Positions 9,306-18,274 of a stretch of DNA of 64,000 nucleotides are shown here, piece by piece (position 1 is the stretch's first letter; each line of letters opens with the position of its first letter). Origin of the DNA: Shewanella metallivivens (GTDB taxonomy: Bacteria; Pseudomonadota; Gammaproteobacteria; Enterobacterales; Shewanellaceae); the NCBI RefSeq assembly GCF_028750675.1, contig NZ_JAQQPZ010000003.1, positions 248,001 through 312,000 of the forward strand, written 5' to 3'. The notes under the pieces were generated by a model. That model was given only the letters and a program-made list of their open reading frames with translations, ran no database searches and was not told the origin of the DNA. The position numbers and the translations under genes were made by a program.

Positions 9306-10442
9306 ATGATGATGACGTTGTTAAAAACGATTGGTGTGCTGGTTGGGATAATGAGCAGCTTGTTGGTATTTGTCGTTGTTTGCTTAGTGGCAATCAACGC
9401 GTCTGACAGAACAAAATCGCCAAATACATTATTAGTTGAAAGCTGGCTAAAGCAGCAACCTGTTGCATCGAGCACAAACGGGTTTGAATATGCCAAAACT
9501 ATCGTTGGCACTACTGAAGATAATGCATCGCTTCAACAAAAATCATTGTTAGTCCTGAGTACAGAAGAAGTTGAGTTAACGCGTGGTTTTAAAACCGCTT
9601 GTTATCAAACTGATATCGTCACATGTAATCAATTTATAAATGATAACGATACTTATATTCAGGATGTTGTAGGTAAATACAATGCTGAGATAGAGCAATA
9701 CAATACTTTATTAAGCATGCCTGATTGGCAAGAAAGTGAGCAGTCTCTGACACATCAGAAGCAAATCCACTGGAGTAAACTTTTTAAACTTAGAGATTTA
9801 AGCATACTGGCAGCGATAAAAGGAGTTAACGCTAATGCAAGTATAATCGATATTGATGGTGTTACAGCATTCTTAGATAGAGACGCTCATTTTTGGAATA
9901 ATGTGTACCACTCTTCTCGCTCGTTAATGAGCCATACTATTGCCTATAACATGCTCAAGCTACAGTTAAACTTGGCTAACTCTATTAGCCCTGAAAACAA
10001 AGAATTTTCGAAAAAAATTAGCACCTGGCAATCTCCTTTCATATTAACTCAAAGCGACTTTAAGCGAATATTTTCAGGTGAATGGCTCTTTGGTCGTAAC
10101 ATCATGCAGCAAATGGAAATAGATGCTCAACAAGAGAGCGCGCCATTTTACGAGCAATGGTTAGTCAAAATGTTTATTAAATCCATTGATGATGATAACT
10201 TGCGGGCTGAATATTTCGTTAACATGGCCAAAGAGCCCGCTTCTACAGATGCTACGTTTACGCTTATACAACCAGAATATTGCGATAACGACAATAGCTT
10301 GCTGCAGTTATGGCAATTACGCTACAACCCGATCGGTAAAGTATTAAGCTGCACTTTTTATGAAACAGATCTTAAGTTGCGCATTGTCAATATGAATAAT
10401 GAAATTGAACAGCTACGCAGCAATTTAATGATGACTCAATAA
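9306..10442 (+). CDS. Hypothetical membrane-anchored protein, 378 residues
   Basis: I do not recognise this protein. Three in-frame ATGs open it (9306, 9309, 9312), after a weak GGA site. Residues 5-30 form one transmembrane helix, so it is probably anchored in the inner membrane with about 345 residues in the periplasm. The rest is predicted mostly helical, with two nearby cysteines (CYQTDIVTC) and two more towards the end (EYC and SCTFYE), which could form disulphides. Composition is acidic and asparagine-rich. It stands alone between recN and a bidirectional terminator, and it looks lineage-specific. No catalytic motif is visible. Confidence 0.75.
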   Translation: MMMTLLKTIGVLVGIMSSLLVFVVVCLVAINASDRTKSPNTLLVESWLKQQPVASSTNGFEYAKTIVGTTEDNASLQQKSLLVLSTEEVELTRGFKTACYQTDIVTCNQFINDNDTYIQDVVGKYNAEIEQYNTLLSMPDWQESEQSLTHQKQIHWSKLFKLRDLSILAAIKGVNANASIIDIDGVTAFLDRDAHFWNNVYHSSRSLMSHTIAYNMLKLQLNLANSISPENKEFSKKISTWQSPFILTQSDFKRIFSGEWLFGRNIMQQMEIDAQQESAPFYEQWLVKMFIKSIDDDNLRAEYFVNMAKEPASTDATFTLIQPEYCDNDNSLLQLWQLRYNPIGKVLSCTFYETDLKLRIVNMNNEIEQLRSNLMMTQ

Positions 10443-10483
10443 ATGTCAGTATCGTTAAGTTTACAACCACAAGAATCAAATAT

Positions 10484-10510
10484 AAAAAAGAGCACATTGT
10501 GCTCTTTTTT
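10484..10510. terminator. Bidirectional rho-independent terminator
   Basis: AAAAAAGAGCAC (10484-10495) pairs with GTGCTCTTTTTT (10499-10510) around ATT. The T-run on each strand lets it end both the 9306 gene and the pgpA transcript, which converge here. Confidence 0.88.
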
Positions 10511-10535
10511 AAAATAGTTAAAGTTTATAGCTACG

Positions 10536-11027
10536 TTATAAATAATAAACCGCAAGCTGTACACCAATTAATGCAAATACACCTGCTAAGACATCGTCTA
10601 TCATAATCCCAAAGCCACCGTGAACTTTGGCATCTAACCAGCGAATAGGCCAGGGTTTAATGATGTCAAAAAAGCGAAATAATATAAAACCAAGTACTAA
10701 CCACACAAAGCCTGCAGGCGCAGCGATCATGGTGATCATTAACCCAACCACTTCATCCCATACAATTGCACCGTGATCATGTACGCCCATGTCTTTTGCG
10801 GCTTTGCCACAAATGTAAAAACCAGCAAGCATACTTAACACTGTAATAAGCAAGTAGGGAGTTAAACTCAACTGTTGCATCAATAACACCAAAGGTATAG
10901 CTGCTAGGGTGCCAAAGGTGCCTGGTGCTTTGGCAGCTTTACCACTGCCAAAACCCAATGCCAAAAAATGAATTGGGTTAGCAAGCGACAGTTTGTTCAC
11001 GAATTTATCTTGAGTCAGTAGTTTCAT
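10536..11027 (-). CDS. pgpA: Phosphatidylglycerophosphatase A
   Basis: Inner-membrane phosphatase that removes phosphate from phosphatidylglycerophosphate to give phosphatidylglycerol. The 163 residues and several hydrophobic helices fit PgpA. Family motifs are LGFGSGKAAKAPGTFGTLAA near 24-43, WDEVVGLMITM in the middle and RFFDIIKPWPIRWLD towards the end, followed by GGFGIMIDDVLAG. It lies 10 bases after thiL, the order found in many gammaproteobacteria. It is probably the last gene of the rib-nusB-thiL-pgpA block. Confidence 0.95.
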   Translation of the reverse strand: MKLLTQDKFVNKLSLANPIHFLALGFGSGKAAKAPGTFGTLAAIPLVLLMQQLSLTPYLLITVLSMLAGFYICGKAAKDMGVHDHGAIVWDEVVGLMITMIAAPAGFVWLVLGFILFRFFDIIKPWPIRWLDAKVHGGFGIMIDDVLAGVFALIGVQLAVYYL

Positions 11028-11037
11028 AGTTCGTCAT

Positions 11038-11994
11038 TTAAAAGTGTTCAAAACCATGCGATACCGGAACAAACGGTTCACCTTGGTCAACCAACTTGAG
11101 TTTATCGCCCGCACAAATTTGACCAATTTTGACAAATTTAACCCCAGCATGGATCAGCGCAGTATCAATCGCTCCGCGTTGAGACTCTGGTACAGTAAAT
11201 AATAATTCATAGTCTTCGCCGCCTGTTAGCGCATAACTCAGCGCCTCTTCACGGCTTAGGTTTGTTTTAATGGATGATGATAATGGGATTTGGCTAACAT
11301 CGATAGTCGCGCCCACTTTCGAAGCTTTAAGCACATGCTGAATATCAGACACCAACCCATCAGACAAATCGATAGCACTGGTGGCTAAGTTTCGTAAAGC
11401 TTGTCCAGCTAACACTCGAGGAGTGGGATAATAATGGCGGTTAATCAGGTATTCTTTATCTTCGGTATTTACGATTTTAGCACCACGTAAAATATCTAAA
11501 CCTAAAGCGGAATCCCCTAACGTGCCTGTCACATAAATCCAATCACCATTGCGAGCGCCTGCGCGAGTCAGTGCACTGCCCTTTATCACTTGGCCATTAA
11601 TGGTAATGCTAATACTGCGAGGACCACGAGTGGTGTCGCCACCAACTAACGCAATACCGTAATATTCGGCAATTTCAAATAAGCCATCGCTAAAGCGTTC
11701 AAGCCATTCAGGCTCAACACTGGGTAAAGTGATCGCTAAAGTAAACCACGCAGGCTCTGCCCCCATGGCCGCTAAATCTGATAAATTCACTGCCAGAGAT
11801 TTATAACCTAAAGCATGGGCTGGAATGTCAGCTAAGAAGTGAACGTTTTCGACTAACGTGTCACAAGATATCGCAATCGATTTATTTTCTGCCGGATTCA
11901 CTAAGGCACAGTCGTCGCCAATGCTCAGTTCAACATCGCGTCTTTTTTGGCCTTTATTGCGGAAGTAATGTTCGATGAGTTGAAATTCTTTCAC
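11038..11994 (-). CDS. thiL: Thiamine-monophosphate kinase
   Basis: ATP-dependent kinase that converts thiamine monophosphate to the coenzyme thiamine diphosphate. The 318 residues match the family. The N-terminal ELSIGDDCALV holds the Mg-binding aspartates of the PurM/ThiL superfamily, followed by SCDTLVENVHFL, VNLSDLAAMGA and LVGGDTTRGP. The C-terminal half has AIDLSDGLVSDI and ALTGGEDYELLFT. It lies after nusB, separated by a hairpin with a T-run, and 10 bases before pgpA. Confidence 0.96.
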   Translation of the reverse strand: MKEFQLIEHYFRNKGQKRRDVELSIGDDCALVNPAENKSIAISCDTLVENVHFLADIPAHALGYKSLAVNLSDLAAMGAEPAWFTLAITLPSVEPEWLERFSDGLFEIAEYYGIALVGGDTTRGPRSISITINGQVIKGSALTRAGARNGDWIYVTGTLGDSALGLDILRGAKIVNTEDKEYLINRHYYPTPRVLAGQALRNLATSAIDLSDGLVSDIQHVLKASKVGATIDVSQIPLSSSIKTNLSREEALSYALTGGEDYELLFTVPESQRGAIDTALIHAGVKFVKIGQICAGDKLKLVDQGEPFVPVSHGFEHF

Positions 11995-12050
11995 ATTCAG
12001 TTTGGTACGGAAAACCGACCACCTTAATTTAGAAACAATTAATGGATATG

Positions 12051-12075
12051 AAAAACGGCATCCGAAGATACCGTT
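12051..12075 (-). terminator. Terminator-like hairpin between nusB and thiL
   Basis: On the minus strand AACGGTAT and ATGCCGTT pair (one U-G wobble) around CTTCGG, and a run of five Ts follows directly. It begins 7 bases after the nusB stop. It could end or attenuate the rib-nusB transcript, so thiL-pgpA may depend on read-through or another promoter. Confidence 0.7.
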
Positions 12076-12081
12076 CTGGTG

Positions 12082-12486
12082 TTACTTGTGTTTCACTAAT
12101 TTATCAAGCAAGCCGTTTACAAATTTGTGGCTATCATCGGCACCGAATGCTTTGGCTAATTCGATACCTTCGTTAATGGCGACTTTAAACGGCACATCTT
12201 TACGGAAGGTCAACTCGTAAGTTGCCAAACGGACAATGGCTTTCTCTACTGGTGAAACATCTTCAAAATCACGATCTAAATGTGGCTTTAGTAAATCATC
12301 AATCTGTGAGGTTTTAGACGCCACACCAGATAATAATTCACGAAAATAGGCAACATCTACACCGTCTGTGTTCTGTTCAGTTAAAAACTCATGTTCTACG
12401 TCAGCAACATTGTTTTTGCTCAACTGCCATGAATAAATGGCTTGAACGGCTAGACGGCGGGCCTTACGGCGCTCTGAAGGTTTCAT
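12082..12486 (-). CDS. nusB: Transcription antitermination factor NusB
   Basis: All-helical RNA-binding factor that joins NusE (S10) at boxA to antiterminate rRNA operons. The 134 residues are typical. [20 protein letters not shown] gives the N-terminal helix with the arginine-rich RNA-binding face. The C-terminal half has the family stretches [29 protein letters not shown] and [11 protein letters not shown]. It lies 13 bases after ribH, the conserved ribH-nusB-thiL order. Confidence 0.97.
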   Translation of the reverse strand: MKPSERRKARRLAVQAIYSWQLSKNNVADVEHEFLTEQNTDGVDVAYFRELLSGVASKTSQIDDLLKPHLDRDFEDVSPVEKAIVRLATYELTFRKDVPFKVAINEGIELAKAFGADDSHKFVNGLLDKLVKHK

Positions 12487-12499
12487 ACTTTTCCTACTA

Positions 12500-12976
12500 T
12501 TACAGCTGTTGTTCTAGTTGTTGCAGTACATTAACCATTTCAAGCAGACCAAGGGCAGCTTCGCCACCTTTGTTACCTGCTTTAGTACCTGAACGCTCAA
12601 TAGCTTGTTCAATGGTATCGGTTGTTAATACACCAAATGAAACAGGTAAGTCATAGTCTAAAGCAACTTGAGCTAGACCTTTGTTACATTCGCCGGCAAC
12701 AAAATCAAAATGAGGAGTTCCGCCACGGATCACAGCACCAAGTGCGATGATTCCGTCGAATTTTCCGCTTGCTGCAACACGTTTTGCTGCAAGTGGCAAT
12801 TCAACTGCGCCAGGTACACGCACAACGGTAATGTTGTCGTCGCTTACCTGACCGAAACGCTTTAATGTGTCTATTGCACCGTCAAGCAGACTTTCAACTA
12901 AAAAACTATTGAATCGCGATATTACGATCGCCACTTTGGCATTTTTCGCTTCGATATTACCTTGAACTACGTTCAT
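12500..12976 (-). CDS. ribH: 6,7-dimethyl-8-ribityllumazine synthase
   Basis: Condenses 5-amino-6-ribitylaminouracil with dihydroxybutanone phosphate to give the lumazine precursor of riboflavin; these enzymes form pentameric or 60-meric shells. The 158 residues contain [18 protein letters not shown] for substrate binding, [13 protein letters not shown], and the catalytic loop [14 protein letters not shown] with its histidine. [20 protein letters not shown] closes the active site. The symbol ribE is used in E. coli for this protein. It sits between ribBX and nusB in one minus-strand block. Confidence 0.97.
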   Translation of the reverse strand: MNVVQGNIEAKNAKVAIVISRFNSFLVESLLDGAIDTLKRFGQVSDDNITVVRVPGAVELPLAAKRVAASGKFDGIIALGAVIRGGTPHFDFVAGECNKGLAQVALDYDLPVSFGVLTTDTIEQAIERSGTKAGNKGGEAALGLLEMVNVLQQLEQQL

Positions 12977-13099
12977 TCTATCTTACCTAAATTAGCTAAA
13001 GCACCCGGCTCGGGGCAAAAAGAGGCGCTATGATATCACAGCCATTAGCCCTGAGCGCTATGCAATTAATGAAATTGTTAAATTTACCGATTATTCGGT

Positions 13100-14203
13100 T
13101 TATTCACTTATATAATCAGTGACTTCTAAACCAAAGCCTGACAACGAATGATAACGCTTTGGCGAACTTAATAGCCGCATGGTGGTGACCCCTAAACTGG
13201 CTAAGATTTGTGATCCAACACCCACTTGGCGTGATGTACCCTGCCACATTGCTGACACAGGTGATTCACCGTTATCTTCAGCTTCAAACGCTTTGACTTT
13301 TGCTAGCAATTGGCTTGGACTTTCAGTATTACCTAATAACACCAACACACCGCCATCGGTAGCAATTCGCTCCATAGCTTGCTCTAACGGCCAACTGCGT
13401 TTTTGATCGCGCTCAGAATGCAATAAATCGTTAAAGGTGTTTTGCAAATGAACGCGGACTAAACAGTTTGGTTTAATTTCGTCTTTAACCATTGCATAGT
13501 GTAGTTGATTATCGATGGTGTCTCTAAAAGTAACCATGGTAAATTCCCCAAAACGAGTGGGTAATTTACAGGTTGCTTCACGCACAACTGTGGTTTCATT
13601 GGTATTACGGTATTCAATAAGATCAGCAATGGTACCCATCTTAATACCGTGTTTTTCACTGAATATTTCTAAATCTGGACGACGCGCCATGGTGCCATCT
13701 TCATTTAAAATTTCAACTATCACGCTCGATGGTTCACATCCTGCTAAGCGCGCTAAATCGCAACCCGCTTCAGTGTGACCCGCGCGCGTTAGTACGCCAC
13801 CCTCTTGTGCCATTAACGGAAAGATATGACCGGGTTGCACTAAGTCAGATGCTTTAGCCTCTTTTGCCACGGCAGCTTGCACGGTTATGGCACGATCGTG
13901 GGCAGAAATTCCCGTTGTGACTCCCGTAGCCGCTTCAATTGACACGGTAAAGTTAGTTGAAAACTGAGCGTTATTATTGGTGACCATTAACGGTAAATTT
14001 AACTGAATACAACGTTCTTTGGTCATCGTTTGGCAAATGAGCCCACGCCCATAGGTTGCCATAAAATTAATTGCTGCTGGCGTGACTTTATCAGCCGCTA
14101 TTATCAAATCGCCTTCATTCTCTCTGTCTTCATCATCCATCAAGATAACCATTTTACCTTGACGAATATCTTCAATGATTTCTTCTATGCTGTGTAGCGC
14201 CAT
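13100..14203 (-). CDS. ribBX: RibBX: DHBP synthase with a degenerate GTP cyclohydrolase II domain
   Basis: The N-terminal 200 residues are 3,4-dihydroxy-2-butanone 4-phosphate synthase, which turns ribulose 5-phosphate into the four-carbon unit of riboflavin. The metal and acid loop [12 protein letters not shown] (23-34) and THTEAG-like [15 protein letters not shown] are intact. The rest aligns with GTP cyclohydrolase II but lacks its catalytic core: the zinc cysteines of the CLTGD...RCDCG loop are replaced by [17 protein letters not shown], and the REGRNIGL segment is gone. This matches the RibBX variant described in Proteobacteria including Shewanella, in which the C-domain is not a cyclohydrolase. 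A separate RibA is therefore expected elsewhere. I start at 14203, where AAAGG precedes MALHSIEEI, not at the ATG at 14251. Confidence 0.92.
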   Translation of the reverse strand: MALHSIEEIIEDIRQGKMVILMDDEDRENEGDLIIAADKVTPAAINFMATYGRGLICQTMTKERCIQLNLPLMVTNNNAQFSTNFTVSIEAATGVTTGISAHDRAITVQAAVAKEAKASDLVQPGHIFPLMAQEGGVLTRAGHTEAGCDLARLAGCEPSSVIVEILNEDGTMARRPDLEIFSEKHGIKMGTIADLIEYRNTNETTVVREATCKLPTRFGEFTMVTFRDTIDNQLHYAMVKDEIKPNCLVRVHLQNTFNDLLHSERDQKRSWPLEQAMERIATDGGVLVLLGNTESPSQLLAKVKAFEAEDNGESPVSAMWQGTSRQVGVGSQILASLGVTTMRLLSSPKRYHSLSGFGLEVTDYISE

Positions 14204-14264
14204 TGTCAGACCTTTATTTATCGATTTATAGTATTTGAATGTTGGGTACAATTTTTATATGTCA

Positions 14265-14921
14265 TTAACGTAAAAATCCAGACTTAGCGAGCAGCTCCAT
14301 TGTCACCCCTGAAGTGGGTTCAGGGTTTACCTCAGGCTGCATTAATCGCTCTAAATATCGGGCAATTAAATCCACTTCAATATTAACGCTATCGCCCACT
14401 TTTAATGCCACAAGAGTGGTTTCGCTTGCGGTATGAGGCACTATCGTTAATCGAAAACGCGTTCCATCCACTTCGTTTACAGTTAAGCTTACGCCATCAA
14501 TGGTAATTGAGCCTTTATGAGCAATATAGCGGCTCAGCGATGCCGGTGCCGTCAACCAAAACTCCAACGCCTTACCTCGAAAAGCACATTGTTCAACTTT
14601 CGCCATACCATCAACATGGCCACTGACCATGTGACCACCTAACCTTGTGTTAGCAGTAACCGCTTTTTCAAGGTTTACTTTTTGGCCCACTTGGTAACGG
14701 CTAAAACACGTTAGTGCTACCGTTTCAGCGGAAATGTCAGCAACATAGCCATCCGCTAGACACTCAACAACAGTTAAACAAACACCATTCGTTGCAATGC
14801 TGTCGCCCAATTTAACGTCGGCTAAATCTAATTTTCCACTCGCAACCGTTAGGCGTATATCATTCCCTTTACGATCAATTTTACGTAATGTACCAAGGGC
14901 TTCAATTATCCCAGTAAACAT
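14265..14921 (-). CDS. ribE: Riboflavin synthase, alpha chain
   Basis: Dismutates two 6,7-dimethyl-8-ribityllumazines into riboflavin and its pyrimidine precursor. The 218 residues show the internal duplication of the family: MFTGIIEALGTL opens the first barrel, with SIATNGVCLTV as its substrate loop. The second barrel has the matching SITIDGVSLTVNEV and ends in VNIEVDLIARYLERL. GGHMVSGHVDG is the conserved joining motif. E. coli nomenclature calls this ribC. It lies 59 bases after ribD and 61 before ribBX. Confidence 0.96.
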   Translation of the reverse strand: MFTGIIEALGTLRKIDRKGNDIRLTVASGKLDLADVKLGDSIATNGVCLTVVECLADGYVADISAETVALTCFSRYQVGQKVNLEKAVTANTRLGGHMVSGHVDGMAKVEQCAFRGKALEFWLTAPASLSRYIAHKGSITIDGVSLTVNEVDGTRFRLTIVPHTASETTLVALKVGDSVNIEVDLIARYLERLMQPEVNPEPTSGVTMELLAKSGFLR

Positions 14922-14980
14922 AATGACTCACTTTTGACTTTTATTCTTTGCTGTCGCTCAGATTTTACAGTTTGCAACAA

Positions 14981-16126
14981 TTAATAGGTTTTATTATATC
15001 TGAGGATATAACGCTTATCTTTACCAACACTCCGCTCATCAATAAGTTGCAACGAAGGGGTTTGTTCAATTGCAGTATAATCGGGTAATTGCAGCATGTT
15101 CCGCCCCTGACTACCCAGTATTTTAGGCGCTTGATATAACACCACATCATCGGCTAAATTTTGCGCCACAAACGCTCCCGCCAGCGTCGCACCAGCTTCG
15201 ACTAATACTGAGTTTGCAGTGTTGCCTAAATACGTTAACAAGGCCTGTAAGGGGATTCTGCCCGACGAATCACACTCTAGAACTAAAAATGACACATAAT
15301 CAGGTAAAGCAGCTTTAACGTCTGCGGAATACTCACACCCTGACACCAACAAAATCGGGCTTTCAATGGCAAAGATTTGCTGATTTTCGGTTAATCTTGC
15401 ACGGCTATCTAACACCACTCTAAGAGGCTGAAAAATCTCATCTGGTGTATGGCGAGTGATTAACTCACCTAATGACTCAAAACGTACATTTAAACTAGGG
15501 TCATCGGCTAAAACAGTTTCAACGCCGGTAATTAATACACAGTGGTTAGCGCGGTATTTTTGCACATCTGCACGCGCCGCAGTACCTGTTATCCATTTAG
15601 AAACGCCATTAGACAATGCTGTTTTGCCGTCTAAACTGGCCGCAATTTTTACCGTCACCCAAGGTAAGCCCGTTTTCATCCGCTTCATAAAGCCAAGATT
15701 TAATCCGTAAGCTTGATCGGTTAATAAGCCAACATCAACTTCAATACCCGCTTCTTTTAACATTGCAATACCACGACCAGACACTTCCGGGTTAGCATCG
15801 GTCACAGCCACGACCACTCTAGCGACCTTGGCATTAATGAGTCCCAATGCACATGGCGGAGTACGACCATAATGGCTACATGGTTCTAATGTGACGTATG
15901 CCGTTGCACCTTGAGCTGATAATCCTTTATCTTGGATCATCTTAAGTGCGTTAACCTCAGCATGCCCTTGACCTGCACGTTGATGGTAACCCTCGCCAAT
16001 AATCTGCCCCTGTTTGACAATAACGCAACCAACACAAGGATTAGGCCTTGTTGTATAGCGACCTCGTTCTGCCAGCATAATGGCTCGGCTCATCATTTCA
16101 ATATCGATGCTAGACCAGTTAAACAT
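14981..16126 (-). CDS. ribD: Bifunctional diaminohydroxyphosphoribosylaminopyrimidine deaminase / reductase
   Basis: Performs the second and third steps of riboflavin synthesis: zinc-dependent deamination of the pyrimidine ring, then NADPH reduction of the ribose. The deaminase half has GHAEVNAL and TLEPCSHYGRTPPC, giving the zinc His and two Cys and the catalytic Glu. The reductase half begins at PWVTVKIAASLDGKTAL and carries ITGVETVLADDPSLNVR. I chose the ATG at 16126, preceded by AAGAGAG, giving 381 residues; an ATG at 16150 lacks a good ribosome site. It follows nrdR in the common nrdR-ribD arrangement. Confidence 0.95.
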   Translation of the reverse strand: MFNWSSIDIEMMSRAIMLAERGRYTTRPNPCVGCVIVKQGQIIGEGYHQRAGQGHAEVNALKMIQDKGLSAQGATAYVTLEPCSHYGRTPPCALGLINAKVARVVVAVTDANPEVSGRGIAMLKEAGIEVDVGLLTDQAYGLNLGFMKRMKTGLPWVTVKIAASLDGKTALSNGVSKWITGTAARADVQKYRANHCVLITGVETVLADDPSLNVRFESLGELITRHTPDEIFQPLRVVLDSRARLTENQQIFAIESPILLVSGCEYSADVKAALPDYVSFLVLECDSSGRIPLQALLTYLGNTANSVLVEAGATLAGAFVAQNLADDVVLYQAPKILGSQGRNMLQLPDYTAIEQTPSLQLIDERSVGKDKRYILRYNKTY

Positions 16127-16198
16127 GGTTGGACTCTCTTTGAATGCCATTCAACATTACCCATTAGTGCAATGGGTAATCGTGGCCTGAATCAATGA

Positions 16199-16648
16199 TT
16201 ATTTTTGTAATTTAGCAATAGCTTCGCCAAATTGAGATACATCTTCAAATGCACGATAAACTGAAGCAAAGCGAATATAAGCCACCTTATCGAGGCTCAT
16301 TAACTGCTCCATCATCAAATTACCAATCATTTCAGAGTCGACTTCACGCTCACCAGTAGCACGTAATGTTGATTTAATTTTACTGAGCGCCTGTTCGATT
16401 TCATCAATAGATACTGGACGTTTTTCAACCGCACGCAGCATGCCACCACGCAGTTTTTCTTCATCAAAGGGTTGTCTGGTGCCATCGCGTTTTATTACCC
16501 GAGGCATCACTAACTCGGCGCCTTCAAAGGTTGTAAAGCGTTCATGACATTCAGTACATTCCCGGCGACGACGTACTTGGTGACCGTCGGCCACTAAACG
16601 AGAATCGATGACTTTGGTATCGGTCGCGCTACAAAAAGGGCAATGCAT
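16199..16648 (-). CDS. nrdR: Transcriptional repressor NrdR
   Basis: Zinc and ATP/dATP-binding repressor of ribonucleotide reductase operons. The start at 16648 is fixed by AGGAGG seven bases upstream, giving 149 residues. An N-terminal zinc ribbon uses C3, C6, C31 and C34 (MHCPFC and CTEC), followed by ERFTTFE. An ATP-cone domain runs from about 49 to 139, opening with [16 protein letters not shown]. NrdR boxes would be needed in nrd promoters, none of which lie here. It heads the rib block, 72 bases before ribD. Confidence 0.97.
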   Translation of the reverse strand: MHCPFCSATDTKVIDSRLVADGHQVRRRRECTECHERFTTFEGAELVMPRVIKRDGTRQPFDEEKLRGGMLRAVEKRPVSIDEIEQALSKIKSTLRATGEREVDSEMIGNLMMEQLMSLDKVAYIRFASVYRAFEDVSQFGEAIAKLQK

Positions 16649-16670
16649 TGAACCTCCTGCAGAAAACAAA

Positions 16671-16695
16671 ATGGCCGCTAAAAATTAGCGGCCAT
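16671..16695 (-). terminator. glyA terminator
   Basis: ATGGCCGCTAA (16671-16681) and TTAGCGGCCAT (16685-16695) pair around AAA. On the minus strand TTTGTTTT follows. It lies between the glyA stop and nrdR and partly isolates the rib block from glyA transcription. Confidence 0.8.
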
Positions 16696-16757
16696 TAAAG
16701 TTTATCCTATTTGTGGCACAAGGTTAACCTAAACCTCAATACCAAAAACAAACAGGA

Positions 16758-18011
16758 TTAACCGTATACAGGGAACTTAGCACACAATGCCAATACTTGG
16801 CCTTTAACGCGTTCAATAACCTCAGTGTTAGATGCATCATCTAAAATGTCACAAATCCAGGTTGTCAGCTCTTTTGCTTCTGCTTCTTTAAAGCCGCGGC
16901 GTGTAATGGCTGGCGAACCAATACGAATACCCGATGTCACAAATGGTGAACGAGGATCGTTAGGGACAGAGTTTTTGTTAACGGTAATGTTGGCACTACC
17001 TAAAGCTGCGTCAGCTTCTTTACCGGTTAAGTCGCGACCAATTAAGTCAACCAACATTAAGTGGTTTTCAGTACCGCCAGAAACGATTTTGTAACCGCGG
17101 GCTAAAAACACTTCAACCATGGCTTTGGCATTGTTAACCACTTGCTGCTGGTATACCTTAAATTCTGGCTCTAATGCTTCTTTAAATGCTACCGCTTTAC
17201 CCGCAATAACATGCATTAATGGGCCACCTTGGCCACCAGGGAATACAGCAGAGTTTAACTTTTTATATAGGTCTTCATCGTCAGCTGCAGAAATAATAAT
17301 GCCGCCACGTGGACCGGCTAATGTTTTATGCGTAGTTGAAGTTACAACGTGTGCATGTGGTACTGGCGTAGGATAAACGCCGGCAGCAATCAAACCTGCA
17401 ACGTGTGCCATATCAACAAATAGATAAGCACCAATTTTATCTGCAATTTCACGCATTTTAGCCCAGTCAACAATGCCTGAGTAAGCAGAGAAACCGCCAA
17501 TCATCATCTTAGGCTTATGTTCAACGGCTAAGCGTTCCATTTCGTCGTAGTCAATTTTACCCGACTCGTCGATACCGTAAGGAATAATGTTATAAAGTTT
17601 GCCAGAAAAGTTAACTGGAGAGCCGTGAGTTAAATGACCACCGTGCGCTAGGTTCATGCCTAACACTGTGTCGCCTGGCTGTAATAACGCCATGAAAACA
17701 GCGCTGTTTGCTTGTGAACCTGAGTGTGGTTGCACGTTGGCATAAGTGGCGCCAAATAATTCTTTTGCGCGTTCGATGGCCAATGTTTCAACAACATCAA
17801 CATACTCACACCCACCATAGTAACGCTTACCTGGATAACCTTCAGCATACTTGTTTGTCAACTGAGAACCTTGCGCTTCCATCACTCGTGGACTGGTATA
17901 GTTTTCAGACGCAATCAATTCGATGTGCTCTTCTTGACGACAAGTTTCATCTTCAATGGCTTTAAATAATTCAGGATCGTAATCCGCAATATTCATCGCT
18001 TTCTTCAACAT
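16758..18011 (-). CDS. glyA: Serine hydroxymethyltransferase
   Basis: PLP enzyme that interconverts serine and glycine and charges tetrahydrofolate with a one-carbon unit. The 417 residues align along their length with E. coli Gly[21 protein letters not shown] gives the substrate-binding start and [11 protein letters not shown] follows. The PLP lysine lies near residue 230 in [14 protein letters not shown], and [11 protein letters not shown] and [12 protein letters not shown] are conserved. It is divergent from ettA across 263 bases. I saw no clear PurR or MetR site there. Confidence 0.97.
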   Translation of the reverse strand: MLKKAMNIADYDPELFKAIEDETCRQEEHIELIASENYTSPRVMEAQGSQLTNKYAEGYPGKRYYGGCEYVDVVETLAIERAKELFGATYANVQPHSGSQANSAVFMALLQPGDTVLGMNLAHGGHLTHGSPVNFSGKLYNIIPYGIDESGKIDYDEMERLAVEHKPKMMIGGFSAYSGIVDWAKMREIADKIGAYLFVDMAHVAGLIAAGVYPTPVPHAHVVTSTTHKTLAGPRGGIIISAADDEDLYKKLNSAVFPGGQGGPLMHVIAGKAVAFKEALEPEFKVYQQQVVNNAKAMVEVFLARGYKIVSGGTENHLMLVDLIGRDLTGKEADAALGSANITVNKNSVPNDPRSPFVTSGIRIGSPAITRRGFKEAEAKELTTWICDILDDASNTEVIERVKGQVLALCAKFPVYG

Positions 18012-18274
18012 GGTAGCTCCAACATCATTATCTATATAGTAAGGTTGCGCGGTATTCTACTCTGCAACGATAATTATTCACAGTATAAACAACATGAAAT
18101 TCACTGTGTTCTCAATACAAAACGATTCATGTTGAATCGCTAATACACAACCTCTCCCCTCAGCCCTATGTACGCACATAACGTCTCGATAGAAAACCTG
18201 CAATAGACAGTTGAGTTAAGCAAAGAATTCAGTAGAATTATCAGCATCATTGTTGACAATTAGACTGAATAAAC

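Noticed and set aside
16127..16198. FMN riboswitch before the rib genes
   Set aside because: I looked between nrdR and ribD, and before ribBX and nrdR, for the conserved RFN element. The gaps are too short and the motifs are absent.
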